A DNA stretch of 64,000 nt, taken from contig CM037787.1 of NCBI GenBank assembly GCA_021229015.1, positions 41,100,629-41,164,628 on the forward strand, written 5' to 3'. Below are positions 1 through 12,560 of the stretch, in pieces; position 1 is the stretch's first letter; every line of letters starts with the position of its first letter. The notes beneath the pieces were generated by a model. The model worked only from the letters and a program-made list of their open reading frames with translations, did not search any database and had not been told where the DNA came from. A program made the translations under genes and the position numbers. This DNA is from Solen grandis (taxonomy: Eukaryota; Mollusca; Bivalvia; Adapedonta; Solenidae).

Positions 1-1598
1 CCACAAGGAAACACAAAAGAGTTTTACCAATTAGGAAAGTGTCTGTACTTGAAAACTTGAATCTAGGGTGTATTCTGCAGAATGAAAGAAGCAGAAAACA
101 TTAATAAAGGTGTATATGACTGTACAATGACATGTAAAGGAATGCAAGTATGCAATATGTATATTTCATTGACGTAACACAACTAATATGCAAGCGTCAT
201 TCACCATAAGTTCAGTGCCCCGAAAAAGCGGTATTCTTCATTCTTAGGCTCTGGCACAATTGTACTTTGTTCTAGAGTAAGGCCGAACATCTGTCAATTT
301 AAAGGTTGATTAGGCATTTTGACTTTGTTTTGAAAATGAATTCATCACAAACGTGGTATACACGTGCATTATTATTTCTGTACTCTGAAGACTTGTCACA
401 GCAATCAGTATTTCCAGGTGACAATTAATTCATTCAAGTGTAAATAAAATCAAGCATAACAATCGTTTCCTTCAAATGAAAGACCCATAATGAACTCCAT
501 ATATTAACGTCCATTTAGCACAGCAAAGCGCTTAAAATATTGACTATTTCTGCTAAATGTATTGCTTTTCATCAACATCACTTTATATTGCATACAAAAC
601 GATATATAATATATTGGTAATATCATCAAGTCACGATCCGTGGCCGGTGTCCTTCATAGAGTTTTAGTCCACATAACGGGTAGAAATTAACACACCAAAG
701 GGAGGTAACTAAGAACCTCCTTTTGAAGAGGAACCTGGCGATGTCTAGGTATTTGTCAATGTCTTGGGGAGTAGAATGTCGTTTTCCTGTCATCTCCTTC
801 GACAAAATAAACAATGGAGTTAGGGTCCGATGTCTGCGCGTTCTTTGTGGATCCAGTTCTCTCAAACACTTCATCTCTCACAACACTTTCTTGCTTCTAT
901 AATTAAATATAGTTTGATGTCTACGCTAATTTAAAAGAAATAATTGTCTTCTGTCTGTGTATTTCTTTATTCTCTATTTTAAATCAACGAAATATTGTCA
1001 TGACAACGCTTACAATATTGTTTATCAAATTTTATAAAATTCACCGATATATATTGACTAAATAACATGACTTAAACAATAGTGTCACCGTCATTCCAAC
1101 AACCGAAGCCTCACTAGTATACAATAGGTGTATAAAGTTACTGTACGTAAGCCAAAGTAAACATTTCTCATATTCTTAGCCATTGAATATACAATGTTCG
1201 TGGTGCAAACACTTAAGTACTTACGTTACGTCAATAATCATTTGCGGACATGAAAGACTGGAAATAATAATAAGAAATACAAAAGTTTAATTATAGAAAG
1301 ACATTAAAAAAGTAATATTTAAACTAGATAATGTAGGGTCATTGACATGAAAAAAGAGCCATTGCAGGTATAGAGTTCTAATTTCAGTCGGGTTTCACAT
1401 AACGAACTCGATTCTGATGGGCCGGTGTCATCCACTGAACATCAAAGAGACCCTGCTGAAGCGAACATATTTTTATGCAATGAATCCATGTGCCTTCTGT
1501 ATGGAGTACACCCTAGCGTTATCAGATCTCTGCGTAAGGCGTAAAATAATAGTCTTGTTTCTGGTTACAGGCTGGAAAAAAATGGGTCGGTACGTCGG

Positions 1599-1599
<1 letters not shown>
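1..1599. other. intergenic, no gene seen
   Basis: AT-rich sequence with no open frame showing protein-family features. The short frames on both strands are of a length expected by chance in DNA this AT-rich. I see no RNA gene or terminal inverted repeat. Confidence 0.6.

Positions 1600-1637
<38 letters not shown>
1600..1637. repeat. poly-T tract (38 T)
   Basis: An uninterrupted run of 38 T. It lies about 90 bp before the first hairpin of the repeat that follows and could be the tail of a retroposed element in reverse orientation or part of the T-rich context seen at other hairpin-headed repeats. Run length in an assembly is unreliable. Confidence 0.9.
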
Positions 1638-1641
<4 letters not shown>

Positions 1642-1724
1642 TTCGTATAATATGAAAATTAACATGCTAATGCCGTTTAATTTTTTAAGACAGACTTTAG
1701 CTTTAAGAAAAAAATCGTTCTAGT

Positions 1725-1862
1725 TAGGACTTTCTGCCTATTGGCAGAAAGTCCTATTGGGTTTGTACTGTTTTTAGGACTTTCTGCCCTTTCGGCAGAA
1801 AGTCCTATTGGGTTTGTTATGTTTTTTATTAGGGCTTTCTGCCTCAAGCAGAAAGACCTATT
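1725..1862. repeat. three tandem hairpins heading repeat family A
   Basis: Three inverted repeats follow each other at 50-55 bp spacing. The first is a perfect 14-bp stem, TAGGACTTTCTGCC at 1725-1738 pairing with 1743-1756 across a 4-base loop. The second has the same arms at 1775-1788 and 1794-1807 with a 5-base loop. The third, at 1831-1859, has one mismatch in a 12-bp stem. Each right arm is followed by ATTGGGTTTG and then T-rich sequence. The same arrangement of repeated hairpins then a T-rich tract heads the unrelated-looking repeat at 19756, which suggests a functional terminus rather than chance. Confidence 0.85.
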
Positions 1863-3360
1863 GGGTTTGATATGTTTTTTTCTTATTATTATTCTACTTT
1901 TTTCTTCCTTTTGAGGTTCAAATTAAAACAGGTTACCAATAAGGCAGCAGCATGAAATTTAAACAGCATGCACAGATACTTTGGCGCTTTTGATTGCAGC
2001 AATTCTTTTTTCATGTGATGTCACGTGACGTCAGGTTTGCAAAAAGTTACCAAAGTTTGTACGCGCTCTACAGCCATCATTTCTTGACCAATTGTCTTGA
2101 TTTTTTCACAGAATGTATGGATTGCGATTTAGTTGTGCAGGATTATATACATTTTGCAAGATTCAAAAAGACCAAGGACCTATAGCTGAACCAAGTTTCG
2201 AACTTTGGACCTGAAAATTTATTTAAGTATTACGAAGCTTTCAGATAAGCTAGAAACTTAAAATTTTGGAAGAGCATGTGTCTTAACAATTTCTTACAGC
2301 TCTGAAAAGACTGACGTCGTATGACGTAAAATGACGTCATGACTCGTTAACAAAAGATTAATATAAAAATGTAGGGTTTTTTAGTCCTACATGCCTTAAC
2401 TTTTCACCGTTTTGCATAACATTTTCACTGAATGTGCAACATACCATCTCATTTTCCTTAGTCACTTTCGTTTCCGGAAAATCGTAAAGGTCAAGGTCAT
2501 ATGTCAGTTATCGGTGCTTTTATTCGGCAAGGTTTATCTCAAAAACGAAAAAAGTTCTACCTGGACACTGTGGTAAAATCTGTAGTACTTTGAAAGACCT
2601 TTCAGGTGATATTTTGTTTTTTCAGATCGGGGTTGAATTGGTTGAGTTATGGCAGGAAGAAGAAAGTGTACTTTTAACGAAATTGAAACGCTGTAGTTTC
2701 ATGAAATTTGAGTCAAACATTATGCTTTTTTTCAGGATTAACACGCTAAAAGGCGAAGTGATGTATACTGCAAGGAATATGTGATTGGTCACGTAATTAT
2801 GACGTCATGCATATATAAGCAAGAAGTATTAAAAAAATCATATAAAATCGGCAAGTTGGTGTATGAAGTTGAAATTTGTACGAATGCCGTAGTCTACGAT
2901 GTACAAAATGTCAGATATTCATGTTTTTCCGATGAGGGTTTATATACGAAAATCTAGCAATTTGAAGTAAGGAAAGAAGGCGGTTATTGGGTTGGTTACC
3001 CTAGATCTGGACGTTCCTACACAGGAAAGGGTGCCCGTGCTGAAAGGTGAAATGCGATGCGTATAAATTTGAGAGAATGAGGTGCATTTTAGGATGCAAT
3101 GGTGTACACCTGGACCGATAAGCATATCGCCTTTGTTATTACGGCTTTCTTCAAACCTTTATTAGGGCTTTCTGCCTCAAGCAGAAAGACCTATTGGGTT
3201 TGTTATGTTTTTTCTTATTATTATTCTACTTTTTTCTTCCTTTTGAGGTTCAAATTAAAACAGGTTACCGATAAGGCAGCAGCATGAAATTTAAACAGTA
3301 TGCAAAGAGACATTGGTGCTTTTGATTGCTGCAATTTTTTTCTTCATGAGTTGGAATAGT
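1725..3360 (+). repeat. hairpin-headed repeat family A, tandem 1333-bp unit
   Basis: The hairpin at 1831 and its following ~200 bp (T-rich tract, then the block around CAGCATGAAATTTAAACAG) recur at 3164-3360 with few changes, so the unit is tandemly repeated with a 1333-bp period and the second copy is cut short. The body has ordered blocks: GACGTCAGG with TTTGTACGCGCTCTACAG (about 2028-2075), CACAGAATG (about 2107), TTCACTGAATGTGCA (about 2427), AAAGGTCAAGGTCATAT (about 2487), AGACCTTTCAGGTGATATT (about 2598) and TTGAATTGGTTGAGTTATGG (about 2633). The same blocks occur in the same order near 8.2-8.7 kb and partly in the 19.9-25.6 kb array. No long coding frame runs through it, so I read it as a non-autonomous mobile or satellite-like repeat. 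Confidence 0.75.
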
Positions 3361-4914
3361 TTGTGTTTGGGGTTGTAATGCAAAATAATGATTTGGTAAG
3401 ATGTCCGCGATACATACCTTTTATGTAACATTTTTTTTATTTGTGGGGTGTGTTCTTATAGTATGACTGCACTAAATCTTATACACATATAACCAACCTA
3501 TCAATTCACATGTATGTAACTCATTCGTTCCGTATCGACGTTGTACACGTACGGATTCGAAACTGTTTATACCCTGACATTTATATATAAAATAAATGCT
3601 TTTGAAGGAAGTTATTTTTGGGAGAATCATATAAGGCCCCATTTTGTATTGTGTTGTAACTTTCCAGTTTGCATATTTCTCCTTGACATATTCTTCTCGG
3701 CGACGTTGACTCTTTTTTTGTACTATTTCACAAGTGAAATCTTTTGTGGCCCTTATGACCGAGATACGTGCATTCTTTTCACATTCCTTTGAGACGAGCA
3801 GTCACGATTACGTGTAATTGATAATACACAGCGAGGGTACGTTAAAGTGTCAATGTATTCATATAGTGCAAACTTGATTGTAAATAATCCCCAGGGGTCT
3901 CTGGGTCGGAAACAAATGCATACGGATAAAGATTCTGGTATTGGTGTTACAAAACAAATCATGAAATAAATACACACGTATGCAAGGACATATATTTCAA
4001 AATGGCAGAATGTATGTACATTGTATTTACACCAAAGGATGTCAGTAAGATAGATGATAGATGTTGTAAGACACTGATAGGTCATCATCGTTCCGTTAAA
4101 TGACTAAATAGTATTATTAAAATCATGTATTCTTTAGTGCATTGATGGTACAAAAATGAATTTATTGTTACCAGAATTTTAAAACATTTAGGTAAGCTTC
4201 GTTGTTTAATATAGAAGCAACAACAATATAACCATTAACCACCACATAGAACAATACAATGCGTTTTTTTTATTATTTTTTTATTTTACATTTTACAGAT
4301 GAACTAAATTTCAAGATTGTGTTGTTATCACGAGCCAGTAAAATGTACCCTAAGATATATAACTTGAAATGAACAAGAAGTTTACATGAGCATGCAATAT
4401 GTGTGAGTAATATTGACATTACAATACCAGAGTATTTCAACCTCCTTTGGGCAGGGAAGCATTGACACACATAGAAAAGTACCCTGACGCGTAAAAATAT
4501 TTATGTTATATGAGTGTTTTGTTCTGCAAGCGTCTGCATAAATTTACGCCATGTCATGGTAATATTTATAAATAAAAACATGGATTTCTGAAATATCACT
4601 AAACCTTTACAAGTATAATCATTCCGGTAATATGAGATTTTTGTTTTGCAAACGTGCACCAAACGCTAGGTCAAAGTAATGTATGACGATAGCTAGAGTT
4701 ATCACTAAAGGTAACTAATACCCCCGATTCTCACATTGTCTTTGTTATATCTGACCATGAAAGAAGAGGGCCATGGTGGCCTTAGAGTATCATTAGCCCA
4801 ATTAAAATAATTCAAGTCATTTGATTTTACCTTGTAAGCTTCAGCAGCTTTGATTCAAATTCCATTTATGTACATAATTCTAAAGAATACTAGTCAATCA
4901 TCATTCTGCAGACC
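3361..4914. other. intergenic, no gene seen
   Basis: No coding, RNA or clear repeat signal. The longest open frame (111 codons, minus strand, 3753-4088) is low in coding character, being rich in Cys, Tyr, Ile and Phe from AT-rich triplets, with no recognisable motif. Confidence 0.55.
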
Positions 4915-5560
4915 GCATTTTTCAAGAAATCAACTTATTTTAGCAATGTTAGTAGAACAAATTTGTGCCCAATGAAATTAAATTCTGACTATTTGTTTAA
5001 TAAAAGAATTTGAAATTTTCTAAATAGAGAAGTCTCATTTTCCAAGGGATCAACTTTATTTAAGCAATAATGGTAAAACACTTTGGGTTGACCATTTGTA
5101 CCAAATGACATGAAGTTCTGACTTTTGGGCTGATAGAAAAAAGTATTTTGAAATGTTCTGAATAGAGTATAAAAGGAAATGGGTCGAGCCCCTGCAGTCT
5201 TCAAGTTATTAATTATATTTCTTATATTTTGTTAGAGCACTAAGAGGTGACCGTTTCTGTCAAATGATATAAATTTCTATATAGAGTATATGAGGAAATT
5301 AGCCGATCTCCTGACGGTCTCATTTTTAAGGGATCAATTTTATTTTAGCTTATGGTAGAGCACGATATTGTGACCATTTGTGCCAAATGACATTAAATTC
5401 TTACCATTCTTAGTTTTAGAGGAGAAACACTTTTAATTTTATAAGATAAAATTATGTTGGTTGCCATGGCAACAAGAGTTCTAAAATGGATCAAATTCAT
5501 TTTAACATCTTTGGTGAAAGGCCTACCAAGGATCATTCATGCTAAGTTTCATCAATTTCT
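4915..5560. repeat. diverged repeat family D
   Basis: At least three degenerate units share the order AAGGGATCAA, TTTTATTTTAGC, TAGAGCAC, GACCATTTGTGCCAAATGAC and a segment ending TTTTAGAGG. Clear starts are near 4920, 5039 and 5330. Similar sequence recurs at 54600-54860, and the TTTTAGAGAGGAAG segment again at about 45763. No coding frame is preserved. It is an old dispersed repeat of unknown class. Confidence 0.55.
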
Positions 5561-5585
5561 ACCCTGTGGTTTCAGAGGATATGTC

Positions 5586-7440
5586 TTAAAGGAATACGCT
5601 CGGCTGATAACAACTAGGTTTTAATTGAAAGATATTGATGTAAATAAACCAATTTAATTACTCATTTCATTGAATCTATCGTAATAAGAAAGAAATTGCA
5701 AGTTAAAGACGTCTATTTACACCAATTTGCTCCGAGCCATGGGCGCAGACATTGTTTACGTCTCGTGGTCTCGCGAGACTTTTTTTTACAATAATCGTGA
5801 CGTCACAGACACACTTCCGGTTGCGTATATACATTGAAATATAGAAGGGAATTACGTGTGTTGTGGAGAAATTTTACCCCCAAAAAATATTTGTTTGAAA
5901 AATGTTTATTATTTGAATATGATGAAAATATATTATTAAAAGATTAAACTATGATCATTTTATGATCAAGTTCATCTAAATTTCCAACAACCAAGTCACT
6001 CGATTTGCAATATACATTTTCCATATTGGATGGCATCATAACACAGTTATCACACAGACAAAAGTCCTCAGCACATAAATATTCCTCCTCCCGTACGTCA
6101 TTGTCTTGAAGCAGTTGCAGCTCTTCCTCAGTATATTCGGGCTCAAAGTCGTAAGGAACTATACACTCCATTTTAAGAAATATCTCAAAAACTTTATTAA
6201 ACTTCCTGCTATAGTGATCGAACCATAACTAAAGTCAATACCCCTTGTCAGACAGACAGACAGACAGACAATAAACTTTATTCACCCACTATTACAAAGT
6301 AACAACATGGGGTTATGATCATAATAACAGGCATACAATCCGGTCACGCAATCATTTATGCACATTCTCACAAACATCGCTATTTTAATTGCACAAATCA
6401 TTACAGCAATTATCAACAATTTTTAAACAGTTTTTTAATCTAACATATAAATATATAAAAGGGGCGGTATCATGTAAGTAGAAATCTAATTGCAATGACG
6501 GTCACTGTGAAATACTATAGAGACGAATCAAAGGGACACCGTGTTGTAATTATGATTAACACACCTAATTGCTCGCAATTTAGCAAAATAATGTAAATTA
6601 TGCTAACTACTTTCTGTATATCACACTAACATGAGCTTATTGCGATACGATACTTTTACTTATATATATTTATTTAAACAGACTTTTTCCGTAAAATAGC
6701 ATAATATAGATTATTATAATATAAAACGTGGATTCAACACTTTTCTTTCATATTTATATAATGCATTTAGTATGTTTGTGGTGATGATTATACTCTACAT
6801 GTCCGTTTCAGTAAAACGTGCACATCAATTGTCTGTTGACATGGTGACTCGGTCGCACGCTTCGTTTTATGGCCGTGTTTTATGGCCCTGAGGTGCGATT
6901 TTATATGACGCTTATTCTGTTACAAAGGCTTGCCAGTGATTTCTTATCCAATCAGTTTAACACCACACAACTTTTCAACCGCAGTTGCAAGCATTTCACG
7001 GTAAAAATGACAAATATGTATTATAGAAATAAAAAAATATCGCGGAGCAAATTGTTTTAAATAGACGTCTTTAACTTACAATTTCTTTCTTATTACGATT
7101 GATTCAATGAAATGAGAAATTTAATTGGTTTATTTACATCAATATCTTTCAATTGAAACCTAGTTGTAATCAGCCGAGTTTATTCCTTTAATGCTTTTAT
7201 CACAACCCCTATTAATCGCACTCATCGATCGGGATATGGTTCAATGGGTACTTGTGACGTCACAGAAAGGTAAACATGAACAAAGATGGCGGCGGCCATA
7301 GCCGATCGAAATCACAAACTTTAAACAGCTATATCTTCACAAATATAGCGTGTATAAAAATGAAAGTCATGTCAAAGTGATCTACACTAAAAGGTTTGTT
7401 GATGGTTAAATTTTCATTTCAGCCGAGCGTATTCCTTTAA
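5586..7440. mobile_element. TIR element ending in TTAAAGGAATACGCTCGGCTG
   Basis: The first 21 bp (5586-5606) are a perfect inverted match to the last 21 bp (7420-7440). About 150 bp at the left (5586-5745) are also an inverted match, with scattered differences, to 7045-7191. The element therefore has long inverted repeats ending at 7191, and a further partial copy carrying the same right terminus extends to 7440. The inner part holds a GACA microsatellite at about 6253-6271 and a small ORF described separately. TTAA at both extreme ends could be a piggyBac-type target duplication, but those bases are also part of the inverted repeat, so the superfamily is not settled. Confidence 0.75.
5944..6171 (-). 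CDS. 75-aa Cys-rich ORF, P2X7-tail-like, in TIR element
   Basis: A 75-residue frame from ATG at 6171 to a stop at 5944-5946. Residues 1-32 are acidic. Residues 33-58 hold C33, C38, C40, C43 and C55 in the pattern FCxCxxCxxMPSxxExxxC. That spacing resembles the cysteine-rich motif of the P2X7 receptor intracellular tail domain, which is known to occur without a channel in many transposon-associated proteins of cnidarians and molluscs. The protein is much shorter than those and has no transposase region, so it may be a remnant exon or a small accessory protein of the element that contains it. It may also be untranslated. The family assignment rests on this one motif. Confidence 0.4.
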   Translation of the reverse strand: MECIVPYDFEPEYTEEELQLLQDNDVREEEYLCAEDFCLCDNCVMMPSNMENVYCKSSDLVVGNLDELDHKMIIV

Positions 7441-7444
7441 AGTA

Positions 7445-7530
7445 AATTGATGACGACGCATAACGATGGACGCAAGGTGACCACAAAAGCTCACCTTCAG
7501 CATGCTGTGCTCTGGTGAGCTACGAAAGGT
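7445..7530 (-). mobile_element. terminal fragment of GGTGAGC-type repeat
   Basis: Read on the minus strand, this has the same order of motifs as the left end of the element at 30698 (AGCTCA, a spacer with GTGCTC, GGTGAGCTTTTGTG, then a ...GTCCATC... stretch). It abuts the TIR element, and only the end is present, so one insertion interrupted or truncated the other. Confidence 0.65.
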
Positions 7531-7985
7531 TATTGTGCTACATATGACCTGATATACAATTGGAGTGATGATAACGTGTCATGAAACTAATACATTAAAA
7601 GCCAAATGATGCGGGTAAGTAATCAAGGAATTATGAATATAAATGATATTTGCAAAGAACAACAGGAGTTGTCCGTAAGACAGCGCACTAGACTATTTCA
7701 AAGCTTATTATTGACGCTTTACTTTAATCAAAATGTTTAAGTTTAAAAGGGGTCATAATTTACTAAATTAAAATCACTTAATCTCATTACAGGCGGATCT
7801 TCTTCAATCTTTCAAAGAATGTATATATCGGAATTTTGTTTGGCATTTTTCCTTTTATTGTCCGAAATTAGAAACTTTCAAGGGAATGTGGTCAAACTAG
7901 TTTTCGAGCCCTACCCTCTGATGAGTGAAGTAAAATTTCAAAATATGCTAGACACATGACACCATGCATAATCGGACGATGACAT
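7531..7985. other. intergenic, no gene seen
   Basis: No coding or repeat structure found beyond AT richness. Confidence 0.5.
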
Positions 7986-9310
7986 AGCACATGTAAAATG
8001 AATATTCAGCTGATCTCGTTTAAACTGATTTACAAAGCAGAAAACCCTATCGTTTGTTCGGGACAAACGAAATCTAGTTATTCTTATTCTTTTTTTCTTC
8101 CTCTTATATTTGTGTTCATTTCGATGTGTTGCCATTGGCCCAGAACAATGAAAATTTTATGGCTTATATTTCAAACCATGAGCTTTCGGATGCATTGAAT
8201 TTTATATTCATATGACGTCATATAACGTCAGATTTGACGTCAGGTGAAAAAGTTTGTACGCAGTCTACAGCCATTATTTCTGGACCGATTTTCATCAAAA
8301 TTTCACAGAATGTGTATGTTAGGCTCTAGTTGTGCATCCCGGTGTCCGTTTTTCCAAATTCGAAAAGGCAAACGTTTTAGGAACCAATTAAAATATGAAA
8401 ACTTTCGTTTTAAAACTTAACGGTTTTTAAGCCCTGTAGGCTTTATTTTTTGTATGATTTACTTGAAATTTTGTCTGAAGATGCAGTATTAGATTCTATG
8501 GAGCCCTGTTACTACCGTTTCCGGAAAATCCCAAAGGTCAAGGCCATATATCAATTATCGGGTTTTTCTTCGGCCTTAAATATCTCAAAAACGGAAAATA
8601 TTCTGTCGAGACACTATGCGTATAATTTGTAGTACTTAGAAAGACCTTTCAGATGATATTTAGTTTTTGATGATCGGGGTTGAATTGGTTGAGTTATGGC
8701 GGAAAAATGAAAATTTGGTAACCCCCAGTGTGTTTAACTGTTTATATCTCGAAAACTTTGATTTTTGAAAATATGATGATGAATATTATTTGTAAAGCAA
8801 TGTTTGGCCGTTCCTTGATGCTTACAGTTTAATGATTGACCTAAGATTCATGGAGAAATGGGGAAAAAACAAAATTCGTGCATATAGCTTTGGTGATTTT
8901 TTCATTTTTCAGGAGGTTTAAGAGATTCTATCTCAAAAAGTATTGAAAATATTCCTAAACATAAAGTGTATGAAATGTAGAGAATTTTCAGACGATTATT
9001 TTGGTACCTTAAGTTTTGAAATTGATCAAAGTATAAGGAAGTTACATCAAAAATAAGAATTTAAACATGTAGAATTTCAGCGATTCAGGCCGTGTTGTCA
9101 AAGTTTTACGGCTTATATCTTAAAACTCTTTGAAATAAGGGCACACATTAAGCAAGTGAGATGTAGAGAATTTTAAGACGATTACTTTGGTACTTAGAGT
9201 TTTAAAATTGATTAAAGTATAAGGAAGTTACATCAAAAATACGAATTTAAATCCAATTGTAGAATTTTCGAAAAATATCCTACTTTCGCTTTCACCTTAA
9301 TTGAAGCATT
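7986..9310 (+). repeat. hairpin-headed repeat family C
   Basis: It starts with a hairpin: CGTTTGT (8051-8057), a 5-base loop, then ACAAACG (8063-8069), followed by AAATCTAGTT and a T/C-rich tract. The body then carries the ordered blocks also found in family A: TGACGTCAGG with TTTGTACGCAGTCTACAG (about 8235-8271), TTTCACAGAATGTG (about 8306), AAAGGTCAAGGCCATAT (about 8533), CTCAAAAACGG (about 8583), AGACCTTTCAGATGATATT (about 8642) and TTGAATTGGTTGAGTTATGG (about 8680). The last part (8980-9290) contains two copies of a ~190-bp segment with GTAGAGAATTTT and AAGGAAGTTACATC. No conserved coding frame is present. Confidence 0.7.
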
Positions 9311-11180
9311 TTCGGAAAATATAAGTTTACAGATATGTATTAGTCATATAAATTGCAAAATAAACTTTTTACTAATATTATATTGATATTACTAGCTAAA
9401 CAAGTGATGACAATAATTTAATGGTGTTTCAATTCTATTCTTTATCAAAATAGTATAGTACATTACATTACACAGAGCAACCCAGCACCAAAGATGTAAA
9501 CAAAATGATCGCCCTCGTGTAAAAGGGGGTTTGCAGATTAAAACTTTAAAAAAAAAACAATGTTCTACCAATAATTAAACGGATTTACTTGACATAAACC
9601 TTAATTATGACTTGTAAAAGTGAATCAAGCTGGAAATGACATCTAAACCACACTGAATATCTAAATACAGACATTACACAAATGGATTACTGTACATGGC
9701 ATGTTTACATCGAGACCGATTGCAAATGTGACACGGAGATGAAGAGAATATTCCTGGCGTAATGCATTAATTTGGCTAGTTTGCTGGCAGATAAGTCGGT
9801 CAACTGTCATAATTTATGTGATTTGTCAGAGAACGCTGCAAATCAGATACAAATAGATACAAATAGCAGATACAAATAGATCCAACCCAAAGACAAATAC
9901 AAAGGTAAGTAAAATTAGTAATGCTTGGGCATTACATTATTGCCTTTTTCAAAAATTGAATGCACTTTTTTCTATATATTCTTATATGGTAAAATTCTTT
10001 TTTAAATTTATTTATTTTTGTTTATCAAAAAATAAGAAAAGAATGCTGAACAGATGTAGAAAAGATGGTATGTGTAGGCAATTTGAAATAATGTTTATTT
10101 TAACCCAAAACAGCATTGCTCTTTCTTTTTTTCATCTTGTAGGTTTTGATTTTGAACATATTCTGTCGTAATGCGACAACCATCAAATTACATGTCATCT
10201 TTTCTTAACAAATGTCCAGTTATACTGCTAGTTCATTGGTGTTAAAATTTACATGAACTAAGTATACTCCAAAATGTAACGAAACAGTCTTATCTCTTTT
10301 GAAATAGAGCTCCGTTAAGATTATATAATAGAGAAGGGTTTCAATCATTAAAACAGGATGACCCAAATTACAGACTAACAGACGTTGAGACAAAAAAAAA
10401 ATACACATTTTTGCTCTGGGAAGTAAATCAATTGTTTTATTTTATTTATTTGCTGGCTACCTTTCGCGTTTGACATTCTTGTGATCATTCCGGGGCCAGT
10501 CAATTTTCGTCTTTTTTAATGACTTCTATTTAAATTTTTCCCTTCAAATTTTACGGTTGTCTATTGGACATTTTCTTTTTATATTAATGCTGTAATCAGT
10601 GCTATCACTCTTTTGGTAAAATTAATGCATATTTATCAACACAAACATGGCGTATCACGGTCAAGAATTAGTGATGCATGGATGCTGTGATAAAATTTAA
10701 CACGCCCTTGGCTGATCTGTCAATCAAATGCATGTGACAGGTGATTTGGAGAATATATACACACGCGTGTGTATTTCAGTGCATGTAAACATGGGTCCCA
10801 GTAGGGATTATGATATGTCGGCAAAATCTAAGCATGTTGCACATCAACAGGCTAGTCACAAGCGCATGGGGAAAACCCATTATGAAACCATTATGAAGTT
10901 GAACTGAGTAAACGGTGCAGACAAATCATTTTGCAAGCAATCCTGTTCTAAAAACCTTAAGATTTTATATTAATTAATATGATACTAGGTTTTTATTGAT
11001 TTATTTTTGTTTTGAAATGAAAACCCCTGTATACCAGCACAAATGGGAGAGAATCACCCTGTTGGTCGGTTGGTTGGTCAGTCGGTTGGTTGATCAATCG
11101 GTCATGCGATATTTAAGCAAAATCTTGTCTGGTACTTTCAGCCATTTCACCTGATACTTGGCATAGATATTTATCAGAAC
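9311..11180. other. intergenic, minor repeats only
   Basis: No gene supported. Small structures are a short AGATACAAAT repeat at about 9845-9890, a perfect 18-bp palindrome ATACACACGCGTGTGTAT at about 10755-10772, and a GGTCGGTTGGTT simple repeat at about 11064-11100. Confidence 0.55.
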
Positions 11181-11182
11181 AG

Positions 11183-12020
11183 GGCTACAGATAAGGTTTG
11201 AGGTCAATTGGGTATTTACTCATCAATTTTTCAAGGAATTGGGTTTTCACAATTTTAATTGAGTAATGAAAATATGGTTACTCCATCAAAATTAAGTCAG
11301 TTGCATTTTTTTCATCAACTTAATTTTGGAATTGAAATAACAGTACATGTTCTTACTGGTATATGCGCCTGCTGTTCTTGTATGCAAAAATGTCAATTTA
11401 ACAATTATCATATGCAGGATTTATCAATACCTCCTCAACAATTAAATAAAAAAAAACAACATTCAATCATATTTGATCTTCCTGATCCAAAGATTTAGCA
11501 CTTTTAACTATTGAATTAAAACAAATTATTTACTGGTTAACATGGAATTGGATGCTATCGACTCTATCTCAACTTCCAGATCGTCAGTTATTGCGAGACA
11601 AATGCCTGACGTTTGGTTTGCAGTGCTAGGTATCTACTCAGTGTTGTTTTAAACGTTTACCCGTTCCTTCTTGCCTTGTGTAACCATATTTGAAGTAAAC
11701 GAATAGAAAAGCGTCCGATGAACTAATAAGACAGACTGGATTTATGTTTTACTTGAATGGAACCCAAAGTAGGAAATTACCGGAAATTGTTTGAAGTCTA
11801 TTTTGCGGATTCGCAAGTAACCAGTCAAACATATACGAGTATTTGTAAACATGACTCTGATTCAAAATGTTGCGTACCAGTACGCTTTAATATTCTGGAT
11901 ATTTGAGTAATCTAATTTTTAATTGCTTTTTGATATGCTAGAATTTTAAAAGAATTGGGTTTTTATCTATTTTATTTGCGTAATTACACAAATACGCACC
12001 TTATCTGTACCCCTGACAGA
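11183..12020. mobile_element. possible TIR element, CAGGG(C/G)TACAGATAAGGT ends
   Basis: The motif CAGGGCTACAGATAAGGT near 11183 has an inverted counterpart ending near 12020 (minus-strand CAGGGGTACAGATAAGGT). Both are followed inward by AT-rich sequence containing AATTGGGTTTT-like segments. An 80-codon frame (11259-11498, plus) lies inside, with several Cys and the end IIFDLPDPKI, but I cannot assign it to a transposase family. No target duplication was confirmed. Confidence 0.35.
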
Positions 12021-12039
12021 AGCACTAAATGTGCAAGAC

Positions 12040-12560
12040 GCAAATTTCACTTCATTCCCACGAGGATTACGCAGTTATTGCCCCTGATTTCACTTTAAAT
12101 ATCTTGTGACGCGAACTACATTTCTTAACCGACTCAGTTCAAATGTTGTGTGTGAATTGATAATCAGGTGGATAGGTGCGTGTCATAAATTTCACTTGAG
12201 TTGTCTCAAGGATCGCAGAATTATTGCCCTGGTTTCATTTTTGCATTATCTCCCTTTGGTTAATTTTGTTTTTCTTGTCCCGAACATTGCTCAAATATTA
12301 TACAATGTATTGACTTGAAATTTAAAATGTAACCAGAATCTGATGGCAACTGGGAAAAGTGCAGTGTCCAAGAACTGTAACTCTACCTGGTACCATTTTT
12401 TAATTATCGCCCTTTGTTAAATAGCTTTTTTTCTTGTCCCGACTTTAACTTGAATATTATACATGGTATTTACTTGAAACTTAAAATGTAAACAGATGGC
12501 ACTAGGAGAAGTGCAATGTCTAAGAACTGTGATTACACTTTTATACTGCTGTGCCAAATA
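12040..12560. repeat. diverged ~155-165 bp tandem repeats
   Basis: Roughly three units share the order AAGAACTGT or AAGGATCGCAG, TTATTGCCC or TTATCGCCC, TTTGTTAA, TTCTTGTCCCGA, AATATTATACA, TTGACTTGAAA, AAAATGTAA and AGTGCAGTGTC. The last two units (about 12210-12370 and 12371-12525) align best. This is a degenerate tandem array with no coding content. Confidence 0.65.

Noticed and set aside
3753..4088. 111-aa minus-strand frame
   Set aside because: Composition typical of AT-rich noncoding DNA, no domain, no splice or promoter context.
7915..7945. Hammerhead ribozyme core (CTGATGAG)
   Set aside because: CTGATGAG is present but no matching CGAAA and stems follow at the needed spacing.
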